Notes under the pieces: model-generated
Databases searched by the model: none
What the model was told of the DNA's origin: nothing
Seen by the model: only the letters and a program-made list of their open reading frames with translations
Made by a program: the position numbers and the translations under genes
In this document: positions 46,259 to 54,516 of the stretch, piece by piece
Numbering within the stretch: the first letter of the stretch is position 1
Layout: the number at the start of each line of letters is the position of its first letter
Source of the DNA: Fodinibius sp034521915
GTDB taxonomy: Bacteria > Bacteroidota > Rhodothermia > Balneolales > Balneolaceae
DNA length: 64,000 bases
Direction: 5' to 3'
Assembly (NCBI RefSeq): GCF_034521915.1
Contig: NZ_JAXHLU010000017.1
Coordinates: 1 to 64,000 of the forward strand

Positions 46259-46320
46259 TGTCACCCTGAATTTATTTCAGGGTCTATTACAACAGATGCT
46301 GAAACAAGTTCAGCATGACA
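46259..46320. repeat. Short palindromic repeat with TGTCA/TGACA ends
   Basis: A 62-bp unit holding two small hairpins: CCCTGAA...TTCAGGG and GCTGAA-acaag-TTCAGC, with inverted ends TGTCA and TGACA. Intergenic elements of this look recur in many Bacteroidota genomes. No coding capacity. Confidence 0.55.
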
Positions 46321-46347
46321 TGATGGGCTTTAATTAAAAGATGATTC

Positions 46348-46428
46348 AATCCTCCTGTCCTCCTTCTCCAAGGAGGAACTTATGTTATAAGGGATATCCC
46401 TCTTGGAGAAGAGGGACTAAGGGAGATT
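46348..46428. repeat. 81-bp inverted repeat element
   Basis: Left arm from AATCCTCCTGTCCTCC through TTCTCCAAGGAGG and right arm CCTCTTGGAGAAGAGGG to GGGAGATT pair over about 28 positions with few mismatches. It would form a long hairpin between the GH2 and second GH53 genes. Non-coding. Confidence 0.6.
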
Positions 46429-46471
46429 GATGATAATATGGATGACAAATAGCTACTAAATACAGATTATT

Positions 46472-47575
46472 ATGAAAAATCAATTCATCGTTTCATTTTT
46501 GTTATTAATTGTATTCATCTCCTCAATTCAGCTATTATTTGCACAAGACTCTACTGAAGCCGAAGGCACCGTTGATATCACCTATGCCGTAGGTGCTGAT
46601 ATGTCATTTTTGAAAAGTGCCGAAGAGAATGGCAAAGAGTTCAAGGACAATGGCGAAGTTAAACCGGGTCTGGATATTTTTCGAGACCACGGCTACAACT
46701 GGATACGCCTGCGCCTGTTTCATTCTCCTGATGAGCTTCCCAATGATTTGGAATATACGATCGAATTAGCACAAGAAGCTGAAAAACGAGGATATAAATT
46801 CCTGCTGGACTACCATTATGCCGATAGCTGGGCCGATCCAGGAAAACAGCCTATTCCTGCCGCCTGGAAAGGATTGTCGGTAGATGTATTGGCCGATTCT
46901 GTCTATCAGTACACAAAAAATACGATTGAAGCCTTTCGGGAAGCTGGAGTGATGCCGGAGATGGTGCAGATCGGCAATGAAACCCGAAATGGCATGCTTT
47001 GGCCCACCGGTAAACTTCCCGAAAATTGGGACAATTTTGCCAAGCTGGTGAAAGCCGGAGTGGATGGTGTGGATGCCGGACGAGGTCAGGCCGCACGTCC
47101 GCTGATTATGATCCATTACGACCAGGGCGCCGATGCTGATGGGACAAAAAAGTATTACGACAAATTCAATTCTTACAACATTCCCTATGATATTATCGGG
47201 TTGTCGTACTATCCCTGGTGGCACGGAAATCTGTTAGAGTTTCGCGAAAACCTGCTATCGCTCGTCAATAATTTCACCAAGGACATCATTTTGGTAGAAA
47301 CGGCTTATCACTGGCAGCCATCGGAGTATGAGGATACCATTGCACCATATCCCGAAACGCCCGAGGGACAACGCGAGTTTTTGGAATCCGTTAATGAAAC
47401 GCTGCTTAATATCTCATCCCCAAAAATAAAAGGCATTTTTTGGTGGGAGCCGGCCGTACAAGGTGGCTTAGGGGCACGGAGTTTCTTCGATGAAGAGGGT
47501 AACGCCTTACCAGTGATGGATGTATTCAATAAATATCGTTTGGGACAAAAGGAGGAAGAGGGAATTCCGGATTGA
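46472..47575 (+). CDS. Second endo-beta-1,4-galactanase (GH53)
   Basis: 367 residues with a non-lipoprotein signal peptide (MKNQFIVSFLLLIVFISSIQLLFAQ), so soluble in the periplasm or exported. GH53 barrel: YAVGADMSFLKSAEENG, YNWIRLRLFHSP, LDYHYADSWADPGKQP; catalytic Glu in QIGNETRNG (~170) and LVETAYHW (~280). It differs clearly from the first GH53 and lacks the lipobox, so the two probably work in different places or on different chain lengths. Confidence 0.92.
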   Translation: MKNQFIVSFLLLIVFISSIQLLFAQDSTEAEGTVDITYAVGADMSFLKSAEENGKEFKDNGEVKPGLDIFRDHGYNWIRLRLFHSPDELPNDLEYTIELAQEAEKRGYKFLLDYHYADSWADPGKQPIPAAWKGLSVDVLADSVYQYTKNTIEAFREAGVMPEMVQIGNETRNGMLWPTGKLPENWDNFAKLVKAGVDGVDAGRGQAARPLIMIHYDQGADADGTKKYYDKFNSYNIPYDIIGLSYYPWWHGNLLEFRENLLSLVNNFTKDIILVETAYHWQPSEYEDTIAPYPETPEGQREFLESVNETLLNISSPKIKGIFWWEPAVQGGLGARSFFDEEGNALPVMDVFNKYRLGQKEEEGIPD

Positions 47576-47622
47576 AGCATTATTTAAACCCGTCAATATA
47601 TTAATTGAAGGTTCGAATTCTT

Positions 47623-48606
47623 ATGGATCCAGATATTATAAATGTGGAACAGCAGGAACTGGAAGCCTTGCCGGTTATTGAGCTCGAAAATGATGAGTTA
47701 AGGATTGCTATTGTCCCCGATTTGGGTGGTAAAATGATCAGCCTTGAGAGTAAGCAGAGGGGCACACAGTTTTTAAAAGAACCTGCCGAAGATTTTCATA
47801 TTTATTCACAACCTGATTATGGAGAGGATTTTTTACCTCCCTATGCTGCCGGATTTGATGAATGTTTTCCAAATGTTTCTCCTTCGAAATATGAGTTCAA
47901 AGGAGAGGTGCTTGAACTTCCTGATCATGGCGAACTTTGGACAAAATCCTGGAAATATAAAGAAGGCGAGAATTCTATCTCGTTATGGACACATGGGGAG
48001 CAGTTAAATTATCGTTTTGCAAAACATATCGAACTTGAGGGTCCAACTATTCAAATCACGTATGAACTCGAGAGCCTGGAAGAAGTGCCATTTGAGTATA
48101 TTTGGTCTGCCCATCCCTTGCTGAATATTGCAGAAGGCGACCAGCTGTTACTTCCAGGTCAGATATCTGAAGTGGTATTAAATTGGGCATCAGATCCGAA
48201 TGTCGGTGATTTGGGAGATCGGCTGGCATGGCCAGAAATACTTGGGAATAATTCAAATATTGATTTTAATTACGTACAGAATAAATCAATGGAATTTGCG
48301 GTCAAGTTATTTTCTGACCGTTTGACAAATGGCATCGCCGGATTGTATAAACAACAAACTGACGAAACACTCTTGTTTTCATTCGACACAGAACAGGTTC
48401 CTTTTTTAGGACTTTGGCTTTGCTATGGAGGATGGCCGGCCGATACCAAAGAGAAAGAGTATACATTGGCTTTAGAACCCTGTAATGCTCGTCCCGATTC
48501 ACTTGTTGAGGCATGTAAGTGGGGTGACCAACAGCAAATATCTCCCTTGAGCATCAAGTGTTGGGAAGTGAAAATATCTGTTGCTAATGGTAAAAAACAT
48601 CTTTAA
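47623..48606 (+). CDS. Aldose 1-epimerase-like protein
   Basis: About 327 residues; start ATG 47623 (MDPDIINVEQQELEALPV) preferred over the in-frame TTG at 47605. Galactose mutarotase-like beta-sandwich pattern: IVPDLGGKMISLESKQRGTQFL, AAGFDECFPNVSPSKYEFKG, LPDHGELWTKSW, and EYIWSAHPLLNI. No signal peptide. Given its place between galactanase and transporter/galK, it may interconvert galactose anomers so that galK receives alpha-galactose; catalytic residues cannot be fixed by eye. Confidence 0.7.
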   Translation: MDPDIINVEQQELEALPVIELENDELRIAIVPDLGGKMISLESKQRGTQFLKEPAEDFHIYSQPDYGEDFLPPYAAGFDECFPNVSPSKYEFKGEVLELPDHGELWTKSWKYKEGENSISLWTHGEQLNYRFAKHIELEGPTIQITYELESLEEVPFEYIWSAHPLLNIAEGDQLLLPGQISEVVLNWASDPNVGDLGDRLAWPEILGNNSNIDFNYVQNKSMEFAVKLFSDRLTNGIAGLYKQQTDETLLFSFDTEQVPFLGLWLCYGGWPADTKEKEYTLALEPCNARPDSLVEACKWGDQQQISPLSIKCWEVKISVANGKKHL

Positions 48607-48615
48607 ACGTTTAAA
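48602..48615 (+). promoter_or_regulatory. Perfect palindrome TTTAAACGTTTAAA
   Basis: A 14-bp perfect palindrome with central CG, overlapping the stop of the mutarotase-like gene and 17 bases before the transporter start. A related half (CTAACGTTTAAA) lies at 50278-50289 just before galK. Could be regulator sites inside the operon; AT-rich palindromes also arise by chance. Confidence 0.35.
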
Positions 48616-48631
48616 CTTATAGTACAATTTT

Positions 48632-50269
48632 ATGGAGTTTTCTTTAATAGATACGATTGTTTTCTGTGCCTATGCCTTAATGATTGTAGCGCTAGGGCTA
48701 TGGGTCTCGCGTGAGGAAAAGGGACATCAAAAAACGGCAGAGGACTATTTTTTGGCCGGTAAATCACTGCCTTGGTGGGCTATTGGAGCTTCCCTTATTG
48801 CCGCTAATATTTCGGCCGAGCAAATTATCGGAATGTCCGGTTCAGGTTTTGCGGTGGGATTGGCTATTGCTTCGTACGAATGGATGGCCGCGGTTACACT
48901 TATTATCGTAGGAAAATATCTGCTTCCCATCTTTATCGAAAAGGAAATTTTTACCATTCCGGAATTTGTAGAAAAACGTTTTAACACGACACTTAAAACG
49001 ATTTTAGCTGTCTTTTGGATTGCGCTATTTGTCTTTGTAAATCTTACCACTGTACTTTATTTGGGGGCATTAGCTCTTGATACTATCATGGGTACGGGCA
49101 ATGGCGATCTGATGATATACGCTCTTATCGGTTTGTCGGCTATTGCTGCTGCGTACTCCTTGTATGGCGGACTTGCGGCTGTTGCCTGGACTGATGTGTT
49201 GCAGGTTGGGTTGCTGGTTTTGGGCGGCTTAGTAGTAACATTTGCCGGGCTTTATAATCTCACACCCGACGGAGGCATTTTTAACGGCATAGCTCATCTG
49301 TATGAGGTGGCAGGCGATAAATTTGATATGATTCTTGATCAATCGAATCCTGAATTTAGTAACCTCCCGGGTATTGCGGTACTAATAGGAGGAATGTGGG
49401 TTGCCAATTTATATTACTGGGGATTCAACCAGTATATTATACAACGTACATTGGCTGCAAAGTCATTAAAAGAATCCCAAAAGGGAATTATTTTTGCCGG
49501 CTTTTTGAAACTTGTTATTCCACTGATTGTCGTTATCCCGGGCATTATTGTGTACGTTCTGTTTACTCAGCCTGAGGGGACTACCCAAATTTCGGGGGTT
49601 GTGGATGTCTTCACCAAGGCAGACGGAAGTATTCAATATGATAATGCTTATCCATGGCTGATGAAGGTTTTTCTGTCGCCCGGATTTTTGGGATTAGTGG
49701 TTGCAGCTCTTGCCGCAGCTATTGTTTCGTCTATGGCTTCGATGCTTAATTCAGTGGCGACGATCTTTACGATGGATATTTATATTCCGTATTTCAATCC
49801 AGATGCCACAGATAAACAGACGGTAAATATGGGGCGAATTTCGGCTTCTGTAGCACTTGTAACAGCCATTATAGTTGCACCGCAACTTGATAATGTACCC
49901 CAGGTTTTTCAGTACATCCAAGAGTACACCGGAATGGTAAGCCCGGGAATATTGGCAGTATTTTTAATGGGACTGTTCTGGAAGAAAACGACGTCCAAAG
50001 GTGCCATCTACGGGGTACTTTCTTCAATTGTAATTGCGGTATTTTTGAAGACCCCGGCTGTACAGCTTCCGTTTTTGGATCAGATGCTGTACACACTCAT
50101 CCTTACTATTGTCATTATTATGGGCGTCAGCTTGACGACGAATCCGCATGATGAAGATCCCAAAGCTATTCACACGACCTCTGAGATGTTTAAAACCAGT
50201 CCGGCTTTTAATATTGGAGCGTATGTTATTCTGGTAATTGTAGCGGTATTGTATGCCGTATTCTGGTAA
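48632..50269 (+). CDS. Sodium/sugar symporter, SSS family (SglT-like)
   Basis: Inner-membrane Na+-coupled sugar importer, 545 residues, about 14 helices. Typical segments: YFLAGKSLPWWAIGASLIAANISAEQIIGMSGSG (seen in part, ~37-70), VNLTTVLYLGALAL, YSLYGGLAAVAWTDVLQ, YYWGFNQYIIQRTLAAKSLKE and a C-terminal core helix AALAAAIVSSMASMLNSVATIFTMD, seen in part. The SSS Na+-site region is present. Position before galK and galT indicates galactose as the likely substrate. Confidence 0.92.
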   Translation: MEFSLIDTIVFCAYALMIVALGLWVSREEKGHQKTAEDYFLAGKSLPWWAIGASLIAANISAEQIIGMSGSGFAVGLAIASYEWMAAVTLIIVGKYLLPIFIEKEIFTIPEFVEKRFNTTLKTILAVFWIALFVFVNLTTVLYLGALALDTIMGTGNGDLMIYALIGLSAIAAAYSLYGGLAAVAWTDVLQVGLLVLGGLVVTFAGLYNLTPDGGIFNGIAHLYEVAGDKFDMILDQSNPEFSNLPGIAVLIGGMWVANLYYWGFNQYIIQRTLAAKSLKESQKGIIFAGFLKLVIPLIVVIPGIIVYVLFTQPEGTTQISGVVDVFTKADGSIQYDNAYPWLMKVFLSPGFLGLVVAALAAAIVSSMASMLNSVATIFTMDIYIPYFNPDATDKQTVNMGRISASVALVTAIIVAPQLDNVPQVFQYIQEYTGMVSPGILAVFLMGLFWKKTTSKGAIYGVLSSIVIAVFLKTPAVQLPFLDQMLYTLILTIVIIMGVSLTTNPHDEDPKAIHTTSEMFKTSPAFNIGAYVILVIVAVLYAVFW

Positions 50270-50299
50270 GCATAATGCTAACGTTTAAATTATTGGTTG

Positions 50300-51463
50300 A
50301 TGGAACAATTGATTCAACAGATTAAAAAGGAGTTTCAACATCGTTTTGGCGACAGTTATAAGCTGATAAAATCGCCTGGACGTGTGAATTTAATTGGCGA
50401 ACATACCGATTATAACGATGGATTTGTACTTCCCGCCGCGATAGATAAAGGAATTGTTTTGGCGATAAATCCCAATAATACGAATACCTGTCGTTTTTAT
50501 GCCGTTGATAAAAAGGAATCGTTTGAAACTGAAATTTCCGGTAATCTCAAAAAAAGTGACCAGGGGTGGCCCAACTATTTACTGGGCGTGGTCGATCAGC
50601 TCCGAAAGCATGGTTTTGAGGTTGACGGATTTGATTGTGTATTTGGTGGTAACGTGCCCATTGGAGCGGGCATGTCGTCGTCGGCAGCGTTAGAATGTGG
50701 GGTACTTTTTGGATTGGCTGAGCTCAACGGTTGGGATATTCCACCTGTAGAGATGGCGAAGATTGCCCAAAAGGCAGAAAACGAATTTGTAGGCGTACAG
50801 TGTGGTATCATGGATCAGTTTGCCAGTTTAAATGGTAAAGAAGGATATGCTCTGAAACTGGATTGTCGCAGCCTTGATTATGAATACTTTCCTTTCAACC
50901 GGGATGATATCCAGATAGTTTTGTGTGATACGCAGGTGCGTCGGGAGTTGGCTTCATCAGAATATAATATGCGCCGGGAGCAGTGCGAGCAGGGCGTGGA
51001 AATTTTGCAGCAGTGGAATCCCGAAATTGAGAGCCTTCGAGATGTTGAACTGACCCTGCTATTTCAGCATGAACAAGATATGGATCCGACTATTTTTAAG
51101 CGATGTAAATATGTGGTTGAAGAAAACAAACGGGTTATCCAGGCTTGTAATGACTTGCACCAAGGTGCGATGGATTCATTTGGACAACGTATGTACCAGT
51201 CGCATGCCGGTCTTCGCCATGAATATGAGGTGAGCTGTGAGGAGCTGGATGTACTGGTTAATATCGCCCGCAACCTAGAAGGGGTATTTGGCGCGCGCAT
51301 GATGGGTGGCGGATTTGGCGGTTGTACTATCAATGTAGTCCAGGAAGATCATGTTGATTCTTTTACGAATCAGATCAAAGAAAAATATGAGAAGCAGATG
51401 GATAAGGAGATAAAAGTATATCGAACGAAAGTATCTTCCGGTACGCATTTAATATCCAGCTAG
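50300..51463 (+). CDS. galK: Galactokinase
   Basis: Phosphorylates alpha-galactose at C1, first step of the Leloir pathway. About 387 residues, start ATG 50300 (MEQLIQQIKKEF) with an alternative TTG one codon earlier. GHMP kinase motifs: galactokinase signature GRVNLIGEHTDYNDGFVLP (~27-45), ATP loop VPIGAGMSSSAALE (~118-131), MDQFASLNG with the catalytic Asp region, and MMGGGFGGCTINVV near the end. Complete, 41 bases before galT. Confidence 0.96.
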   Translation: MEQLIQQIKKEFQHRFGDSYKLIKSPGRVNLIGEHTDYNDGFVLPAAIDKGIVLAINPNNTNTCRFYAVDKKESFETEISGNLKKSDQGWPNYLLGVVDQLRKHGFEVDGFDCVFGGNVPIGAGMSSSAALECGVLFGLAELNGWDIPPVEMAKIAQKAENEFVGVQCGIMDQFASLNGKEGYALKLDCRSLDYEYFPFNRDDIQIVLCDTQVRRELASSEYNMRREQCEQGVEILQQWNPEIESLRDVELTLLFQHEQDMDPTIFKRCKYVVEENKRVIQACNDLHQGAMDSFGQRMYQSHAGLRHEYEVSCEELDVLVNIARNLEGVFGARMMGGGFGGCTINVVQEDHVDSFTNQIKEKYEKQMDKEIKVYRTKVSSGTHLISS

Positions 51464-51503
51464 AATGTAATTTCGTCTTAATTAACATTAAATAGATAAG
51501 TCT

Positions 51504-52547
51504 ATGTCACTTGATCTCGATAATCATTCGCATCGTCGCTGGAATCCATTAACCGGGGAATGGGTGCAAGTATCTCCTCACCGTGCCAAGCGACCTTGGC
51601 AGGGACAAGAGGAAGAAACACCGGGCGATGAAAAACCTGAATATGATCCCGAATGTTATTTGTGTCCTGGGAATGATCGCGCGGGGGATGCCAGTAATCC
51701 GGAGTATGAATCGACCTTTGTATTTACGAATGATTTTAGTGCGTTAAAGCCTGATGTGCCATCTGAAGTGATTAACACAGATGACCTGTTGGTGGCAAAG
51801 GGAGAAAAGGGCATCTGTCGTGTGATTTGCTTTTCGCCCCGACACGACTTAACGCTGCCCGAGATGGAGTTATCCCAAATTCGAGATGTGGTTGATTTAT
51901 GGGTTGACGAATACACGCAGCTGGGCAATCGGGACTATATCAACTACGTGCAAATTTTTGAAAACAAGGGTGAAATTATGGGATGCAGCAACCCGCACCC
52001 ACACGGACAGATCTGGGCGCAAGATACTATTCCTGATGAACCTGCCAAGGAACTGGCTCGACAAACCGAGTATTACAAAAAACATGGGAATACGTTGCTC
52101 TCTGATTATTTAGATCTGGAAATGAAGCTTGATGAGCGTGTGGTAGTATCTAACGAGCATTTTGCAGTGCTGGTCCCGTACTGGGCCTTCTGGCCGTTTG
52201 AGACGTTGTTAATTAGCCGCACTCCATTTGGTCGGTTTACAGATATGACCGAAAGTGAGAAGGATGCGTTAGCTGATATTGTAAAACAGATAACGGTAAA
52301 ATATGACAATATTTTTGAGGTATCGTTTCCATACTCGGCCGGATTTCATCCCGCCCCAACGGATGGAGAAGAGCATCCCGAATGGCATTTTCATATGCAT
52401 TTTTATCCACCGTTATTGCGTTCAGCAACTGTTAAAAAGTTTCGGGTGGGATATGAAATGCTTGGAACCCCTCAGCGCGATATAACCCCTGAAGCCAGTG
52501 CTGAACTCATTAAGGAGCTATCTGGTGTACACTATAAAAGGCGATAA
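51504..52547 (+). CDS. galT: Galactose-1-phosphate uridylyltransferase
   Basis: Exchanges UMP between UDP-glucose and galactose 1-phosphate. 347 residues. RRWNPLTGEWVQVSPHRAKRPWQG at the N-terminus, metal-binding cysteines in CYLCPGN (~51-57), the active-site HPH triad in GCSNPHPHGQIWAQ (~158-171) and a second metal site near EHPEWHFHMHFYPPLLRS. Type I GalT, complete. Last gene of the operon; galE is not adjacent. Confidence 0.96.
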   Translation: MSLDLDNHSHRRWNPLTGEWVQVSPHRAKRPWQGQEEETPGDEKPEYDPECYLCPGNDRAGDASNPEYESTFVFTNDFSALKPDVPSEVINTDDLLVAKGEKGICRVICFSPRHDLTLPEMELSQIRDVVDLWVDEYTQLGNRDYINYVQIFENKGEIMGCSNPHPHGQIWAQDTIPDEPAKELARQTEYYKKHGNTLLSDYLDLEMKLDERVVVSNEHFAVLVPYWAFWPFETLLISRTPFGRFTDMTESEKDALADIVKQITVKYDNIFEVSFPYSAGFHPAPTDGEEHPEWHFHMHFYPPLLRSATVKKFRVGYEMLGTPQRDITPEASAELIKELSGVHYKRR

Positions 52548-52595
52548 ATCGCTTGGTAATAAAGTTTAATTAGATTAATCAGTTTTACTTCTATA

Positions 52596-52783
52596 AGGCT
52601 TTGCAAAACCATTCTGTCATCGCGAATGTAATGTGGCGATCTCCTTTTAGAATCTTTAATCGGGAGATTGCCTGCCTATGCCGAAGCTTTTTTACACAGG
52701 TGCCATATACAGAAAGGCTCCGCGCAGGCAGGCTTCTCAGGCTCGCAATGACAAGCTAAATTTTGAGGGTTTTGCAAAGGCCT
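52596..52783. repeat. 188-bp MITE-like element with terminal inverted repeats
   Basis: Ends AGGCTTTGCAAAACC and GGTTTTGCAAAGGCCT are inverted copies (one-base gap). Inside are a second pair GTCATCGCGA and TCGCAATGAC, plus GCGATCTCC/GGGAGATTGCC. No coding capacity. It looks like a small non-autonomous element or intergenic repeat placed just after galT and three bases before the end of the cytochrome gene. Confidence 0.65.
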
Positions 52784-52786
52784 CTT

Positions 52787-53704
52787 CTATTCTAATAGTT
52801 CTTCCGGTTGCCAAGGCTCATTACGATTTTGATAGGTATTGGAAATTTTGATCACATCATCCTGAGTTATTTGCGAATAATCACCATTACTCCTATCCCG
52901 CAGATAATTGATTATGGCTGCTATTTCTGCCGTGCTGAGTCGGGCCTTAAATGAGGGCATACTACCATTATAGGTATTTCCATTTACTTGAATCTCTCCG
53001 CTCAATCCATCTCTGATTATTCGTACAGGAACTGATTTATCTCCTGTTATCCATTTTGAATTTAGAAGTGGAGGAAAGGCAATGCCCAACCCTTGGGCAT
53101 TTTGGCCATGACAAGAAGCACAATTTTGAGTGTAAAGGTTAGCTCCATTTAGGAGGGAAGGATCTGCATTTTCATTTATAGGTTCATTTGAGGATTGATT
53201 GTTTTCCGGAACCATGTTCTTCATCTTGCCGTATCCGTCACCCATTTGTCGATGTTGCCTTGCTCTTTCAGGATGATTCATCTGCTCATGTCGGCGGGCC
53301 ATCTGTTGATGCATGCTCTGCATTTGACTATACCATTCTTGGCTCATTCTATTTTGCATATGTCTACGCATCTGTCGGCGCTTTTTCATTTGTTTGTCCC
53401 CCTGGTTCATACCCATGCCTTTTTTTCTTTGGCCGGACATCATGTGTTTGTGATTTTCAGCCATTTGTTGATGCATCTTTTGCATCTGCAAGTAGAGCGT
53501 TTTCATTTCATCTGGCATTGAAGCAGAATCCTGTTTGAATTTCTCAAGCGTAGTTTTATAGGATTTCTGCATTGATTCAAAGCTAGATTGCATCTGTCGA
53601 TGTTGGGATTTGCTCATCTGGGAAGAGTCGCCCATCTGACATCCTGATAGCGAAACAAATACTAAGAGAAGAAGGATTCTGAAAAACATAACCAGTAATT
53701 TCAT
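52787..53704 (-). CDS. Met/His/Gln-rich lipoprotein with cytochrome c domain
   Basis: 305 residues: lipobox SLSGC (Cys ~22), then about 140 residues dominated by Met, Gln, His, Lys and Arg (QMQKMHQQMAENHKHMMSG, MKKRRQMRRHMQNRMSQ, MHQQMARRHEQMNH), probably helical or coiled. A class I cytochrome c domain follows (~185-280): ANLYTQNCASCHGQNAQG with CASCH heme site, FPPLLNSKWITG, and the likely distal Met in NGSMPSFKARLS. Anchored facing the periplasm. The Met/His-rich part could bind copper or another metal, or hold a partner; the sequence does not decide. Confidence 0.75.
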   Translation of the reverse strand: MKLLVMFFRILLLLVFVSLSGCQMGDSSQMSKSQHRQMQSSFESMQKSYKTTLEKFKQDSASMPDEMKTLYLQMQKMHQQMAENHKHMMSGQRKKGMGMNQGDKQMKKRRQMRRHMQNRMSQEWYSQMQSMHQQMARRHEQMNHPERARQHRQMGDGYGKMKNMVPENNQSSNEPINENADPSLLNGANLYTQNCASCHGQNAQGLGIAFPPLLNSKWITGDKSVPVRIIRDGLSGEIQVNGNTYNGSMPSFKARLSTAEIAAIINYLRDRSNGDYSQITQDDVIKISNTYQNRNEPWQPEELLE

Positions 53705-53822
53705 AAATAGGTAATTATCACAATTCGAATACTTCGTTTAATAAAATACAGGAAGCAGTGTGAATCATAAATATACTTCATCTTTTATAAAATATTAGGT
53801 CTAAATTAATGGTTAAAGAAGG

Positions 53823-53852
53823 TTGTCATCAAAGGTAAAAGATGTGTATATT
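53823..53852 (+). promoter_or_regulatory. Promoter of the tRNA-Val gene
   Basis: TTGTCA, 18-base spacer, TATATT, followed by the tRNA about 37 bases downstream. Close to the general -35/-10 consensus. Confidence 0.5.
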
Positions 53853-53888
53853 TAGCGCTCTCGAATTGATGTAATGCCCATTAATTTT

Positions 53889-53963
53889 GGGTGCTTAGCT
53901 CAGTTGGTTTAGAGCGCTACCCCGACACGGTAGAGGTCACTGGTTCGAATCCAGTAGCACCCA
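53889..53963 (+). tRNA. tRNA-Val(GAC)
   Basis: 75 bases folding as a full cloverleaf: acceptor GGGTGCT/AGCACCC, D stem GCTC/GAGC, anticodon stem CTACC/GGTAG with loop CCGACAC, T arm ACTGG-TTCGAAT-CCAGT. The anticodon GAC reads GUY valine codons. CCA is not encoded. Position 33, nearly always U, is C here. Followed by a terminator. Confidence 0.93.
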
Positions 53964-53972
53964 CATACAGCT

Positions 53973-54008
53973 AAAGCCTGTTGCCCAATTGGGTATAACA
54001 GGCTTTTT
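53973..54008 (+). terminator. Terminator after tRNA-Val
   Basis: AAGCCTGTT and AACAGGCTT form a 9-bp stem with an inner CCCAATTGGG palindrome, then a T run. Confidence 0.85.
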
Positions 54009-54039
54009 CATTTTGACGCGAAAACGGTAATAGAAAGAA

Positions 54040-54504
54040 ATGGCTCAACGCAGAGAAGCACGAGAAGCAGTTTTACAGGCCCTTTACGCTAATGAAATTG
54101 GAAAAGGAAGATGGGAGGATATTATCAAATCGGTGATAAAACCGAGGCTGTCGAATGATACCGAGATATTTAAATTTGCCGAACGATTGTTTCTTAAAAT
54201 TGTAAATAATCAAGAACAGATAGACGAAATTATCCAGGAGCACTTAAATAACTGGCGATTGGGTCGGCTTAATACGATTGATCGGTTGTTGTTGCGTATA
54301 GCTATTACTGAGTTCCTTTATTATGAGCAGATTCCGACCAAGGTATCAATAAATGAGGCTATTGAAATTGCTAAGAAGTATTCGACAAAGAAATCCGGTA
54401 ATTTTATTAACGGTATTTTAGATTCTGCACTCGAACAACTCAATAAAGATGGCCGTATCAATAAAAAGGGACGTGGACTTATTGAAACCTCATATAAATC
54501 ATAA
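54040..54504 (+). CDS. nusB: Transcription antitermination factor NusB
   Basis: Binds boxA RNA with NusE/S10 in rRNA antitermination. 154 residues, all-helical: RREAREAVLQALYANEIG at the N-terminus, LNNWRLGRLNTIDRLLLRIAITEFLYYEQIPTKVSINEAIEIAKKYS (seen in part) in the core, then SGNFINGILDSALEQL. Complete. Followed after 12 bases by the phosphatase gene. Confidence 0.94.
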   Translation: MAQRREAREAVLQALYANEIGKGRWEDIIKSVIKPRLSNDTEIFKFAERLFLKIVNNQEQIDEIIQEHLNNWRLGRLNTIDRLLLRIAITEFLYYEQIPTKVSINEAIEIAKKYSTKKSGNFINGILDSALEQLNKDGRINKKGRGLIETSYKS

Positions 54505-54516
54505 GGATTTACTATT

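Noticed and set aside
46259..46428. CRISPR array
   Set aside because: The repeats are palindromic and unequal, without regular spacers; no cas gene is present.
53188..53538. Two overlapping plus-strand frames with His/Leu/Phe-rich sequence
   Set aside because: Antisense shadows of the Met/Gln/His-rich part of the cytochrome lipoprotein.
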